This document shows, one piece after another, positions 12,441-13,797 of a DNA stretch of 13,797 bases. Both the position numbers and the translations under genes were made by a program. The stretch is from DATCZS01 sp036525795 (GTDB lineage Bacteria; Actinomycetota; Acidimicrobiia; Spongiisociales; ZC4RG35). The stretch is from positions 1-13,797 of the forward strand of contig DATCZS010000028.1 of NCBI GenBank assembly GCA_036525795.1, given 5' to 3'. The notes beneath the pieces are model-generated. The model was not told the origin of the DNA. It saw only the letters and a program-made list of their open reading frames with translations, and did not search any database. The stretch's first letter is position 1; every line of letters starts with the position of its first letter.

Positions 12441-13787
12441 ATGCCCCGCGTCATCGACATCCACTGTCACATCGCCACGCCCGAGACCCGCCCGATGGCC
12501 CAGCCTCATCGCCGGTCCGAATACGAGCCATACGACCACTTCATGGGCCAGGATTCGAAGGACCACAACGTCACCACGCTGATCCCGTCGATCGGAGCCC
12601 AGCTCTCGGAGCCGGCGGCTCGCATCGAGTACATGGACAGGATGGGGGTGGACGTCCAGGGACTCGCCACGTTCGTGTCCGAGTACTTCTACTGGACGCC
12701 GGGGCGCCTCGGCGCCGAGCTGGCCCGGATGCAGAACGACAAGATCGCCCAGGCCGTTGCCGACCATCCCGATCGGTATGCGATGTGCGGCGCCACGGTC
12801 CCCCTCCAGGACATCGACCTCGCCATCTCCGAGATGGACCGGGCAGTCGACGACCTCGGCGCCAAGGGTCTCCAGATCGGAGGAACGATCGACGGTCACA
12901 ATCTCGACGAGGCGCGGTTCCGCCCCTTCTGGCAGGCGGTGGCCGCCAAAGGGATCCCGGTGATCCTCCACCCCAGCGGGTACCCCGAGTCGAACCGGTT
13001 CACCGAGTACTTCCTCACCAATTGCATCGGCAACCCGCTCGAGACGATGGTCGCCGTCACCCGGATGATCTTCTCCGGCCTGTTCGAGGAGCTTCCCGAC
13101 CTCAAGCTGGTGCTCCTCCACGGCGGAGGGTATCTGCCCTTCTATGCCGCCAGGGCCGATCACACCTGGGAGGTCCGCCCCGAGACCCGGGTCGCCATCC
13201 CCGATCACCCGCCGAGCCACTACGTGAAGGGGCTCTACTACGACACGATGGTGTTCCAGCCCATGTACGTGCGCCACCTGATCGAGGTGGTCGGATCCGA
13301 CCGGGTGATGCTCGGTACCGACTACCCCTTCGACATGGGTGAGACCGACCCGGTCGGCCTCGTCGATTCGGTCGAGGGGCTCAGCGACGACGAACGCGCC
13401 GCCATCAAGGGGGGCAACGCCGAGAGGCTGTTCGGGCTCTCGCGCCGTCTCCTCCCCCCTCGGGGGAGGTGGATCGGACCGCAGGTCCGAGACGGAGGGG
13501 GCCGCAGTTTCCTCCCCCCTCGGGGGAGGTGGCTGACGCCGCCAGGCGTCAGACGGAGGGGGCCCTGTTTCCTCCCCCCTCGGGGGAGGTGGATGACGCC
13601 GCCAGGCGTCAGACGGAGGGGGCGGCGTAGCCCCCCTCCCCGCCTTCGGCGGTACTCCCCCCAAGAGGGGCCCAAGAGCCCCCCTCCCCGCCTTCGGCGG
13701 GACTCCCCCCAAGAGGGGGAGAAACTCGACACACCGCGAAGGACAGGTCCCAACGCCGTCTCCTCCCCCCTCGGGGGAGGTGGCTGA
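12441..13787 (+). CDS. Amidohydrolase_2 (ACMSD-type) metal-dependent hydrolase/decarboxylase with repeat-encoded C-terminal tail
   Basis: The open frame codes for 448 residues, but only about 1-336 belong to the family, a normal length for amidohydrolase_2 TIM barrels. Metal and active-site residues are visible: H8 and H10 (DIHCH), H177 (LHPSG), H227 (LLHGGG) and D294 (GTDYPFD). Relatives decarboxylate or hydrolyse carboxymuconate-semialdehyde-like and aromatic acids through one divalent metal. It is cytoplasmic, with no signal peptide. The start ATG has GAGG 6 bp upstream. The domain ends near NAERLFGLSRR (326-336). From about 13445 the frame runs into the palindromic repeat array and adds ~110 Pro/Arg/Gly-rich residues, including 20-residue repeats such as LPPRGRW, until a TGA at 13785. 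No in-frame stop lies at the expected end, so the native stop was probably lost when the repeat arrived. Whether the tail is made and tolerated is unknown. Substrate unknown; probably part of the local catabolic set. Confidence 0.85.
   Translation: MPRVIDIHCHIATPETRPMAQPHRRSEYEPYDHFMGQDSKDHNVTTLIPSIGAQLSEPAARIEYMDRMGVDVQGLATFVSEYFYWTPGRLGAELARMQNDKIAQAVADHPDRYAMCGATVPLQDIDLAISEMDRAVDDLGAKGLQIGGTIDGHNLDEARFRPFWQAVAAKGIPVILHPSGYPESNRFTEYFLTNCIGNPLETMVAVTRMIFSGLFEELPDLKLVLLHGGGYLPFYAARADHTWEVRPETRVAIPDHPPSHYVKGLYYDTMVFQPMYVRHLIEVVGSDRVMLGTDYPFDMGETDPVGLVDSVEGLSDDERAAIKGGNAERLFGLSRRLLPPRGRWIGPQVRDGGGRSFLPPRGRWLTPPGVRRRGPCFLPPRGRWMTPPGVRRRGRRSPPPRLRRYSPQEGPKSPPPRLRRDSPQEGEKLDTPRRTGPNAVSSPLGGGG
13445..13628 (+). 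repeat. Right palindromic array: three direct 60-bp units
   Basis: Units start at 13451, 13511 and 13571 with an exact 60-bp period. Each begins with the outer hairpin CCTCCCCC-CTC-GGGGGAGG, followed by TGG, an inner hairpin, then ACGGAGGGGGC and (between units) GTTT. The inner hairpins differ but stay paired: TCGGACC-GCA-GGTCCGA in unit 1, CTGACGCC-GCCA-GGCGTCAG in unit 2, and TGACGCC-GCCA-GGCGTCA in unit 3. The first unit is preceded by the edge CCGTCTCC, also found at the left array (minus strand) and at 13756. Because 60 is a multiple of three, the array stays open in the amidohydrolase frame. Confidence 0.92.
13629..13725 (-). repeat. Right palindromic array: two inverted 48-bp units
   Basis: Two units in the opposite orientation to the preceding three and the same as the left array on the plus strand. 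The inner hairpin (CCTTCGGCGG at 13643 and 13691, exactly 48 bp apart) comes first, CCGCC-TTC-GGCGG extended to CCCGCC-TTC-GGCGGG in the second. The outer hairpin follows, CTCCCCC-CAAGA-GGGGGAG in the second unit, and ends GAAACTCG. The G-rich tail of the third direct unit (GGAGGGGGC, from 13615) can pair with GCCCCCCTCC (from 13630), so the head-to-head junction is itself a large palindrome. Confidence 0.88.
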
Positions 13788-13797
13788 CGCCGCCAGG
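13756..13797 (+). repeat. Further direct repeat unit, cut by the window end
   Basis: CCGTCTCC, then the complete outer hairpin CCTCCCCC-CTC-GGGGGAGG (from 13762), then TGGCTGACGCCGCCAGG, the start of the same inner hairpin as the second direct unit. It has the same edge sequence as the first unit at 13445. Some 30 bp of non-repeat sequence (13726-13755) separate it from the inverted pair, so it looks like the start of a second array. The stop codon of the amidohydrolase frame (TGA, 13785-13787) lies inside this unit. Confidence 0.88.

Noticed and set aside
12120..13712. 530-codon open frame antisense to the GntR and amidohydrolase genes and the repeats
   Set aside because: Shadow frame with repeat-derived N-terminus; no motif, while the plus strand has well-supported proteins.

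Overview
This is a GC-rich, tightly packed bacterial window with frequent GTG starts, short intergenic gaps and TAnnnT-type -10 candidates. The solute-binding lipoprotein has a Thr/Ala/Pro-rich linker after its lipobox, a style typical of Actinomycetota and especially of Acidimicrobiia-like lineages. That placement is an inference from style, not from a marker gene. I see no rRNA, tRNA, transposase, integrase or CRISPR array.

Layout, left to right. Positions 1-169 hold a tandem array of 48-bp GC-rich palindromic units. Next is a leftward pair: an M24-family metallohydrolase (473-1693) whose stop overlaps the start of a small ABM-domain monooxygenase (177-476). From 1778 to 10520 every gene runs rightward. 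A medium-chain dehydrogenase (MDR) and a phytoene-desaturase/PYROXD2-like FAD oxidoreductase overlap by ATGA. A complete LIV-type (HAAT family) ABC importer follows: permeases LivH-like and LivM-like, a solute-binding lipoprotein, ATPases LivG-like and LivF-like. An L-asparaginase-family amidohydrolase ends the run. A second zinc MDR (10531-11532) runs leftward and is divergent from a GntR/FCD regulator (11668-12360). Last is an ACMSD-type (amidohydrolase_2) metal-dependent hydrolase or decarboxylase (12441-13787), whose reading frame runs into a second palindromic repeat array (13445 to the window end).

How the genes may work together (inference): the importer takes up an amino-acid-like or amide compound. 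The cytoplasmic enzymes (asparaginase-like, M24 hydrolase, two dehydrogenases, FAD oxidoreductase, ABM protein, amidohydrolase_2) would degrade it under control of the GntR/FCD protein. No single gene fixes the substrate. A 16-bp sequence, TGCACG[A/T]TATAGGATC, lies exactly 27 bp before the start codon of each of the two dehydrogenase genes. A diverged copy lies 30 bp before the transporter start. This suggests a shared promoter or operator.

The most unusual structure is the repeat family. Both ends of the cluster carry units built as an outer C-rich/G-rich hairpin plus an inner hairpin. The inner stem differs in sequence from unit to unit but always stays self-complementary, and the two arrays are mirror images around the cluster. 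On the right the array also encodes the last ~110 residues of the amidohydrolase frame.
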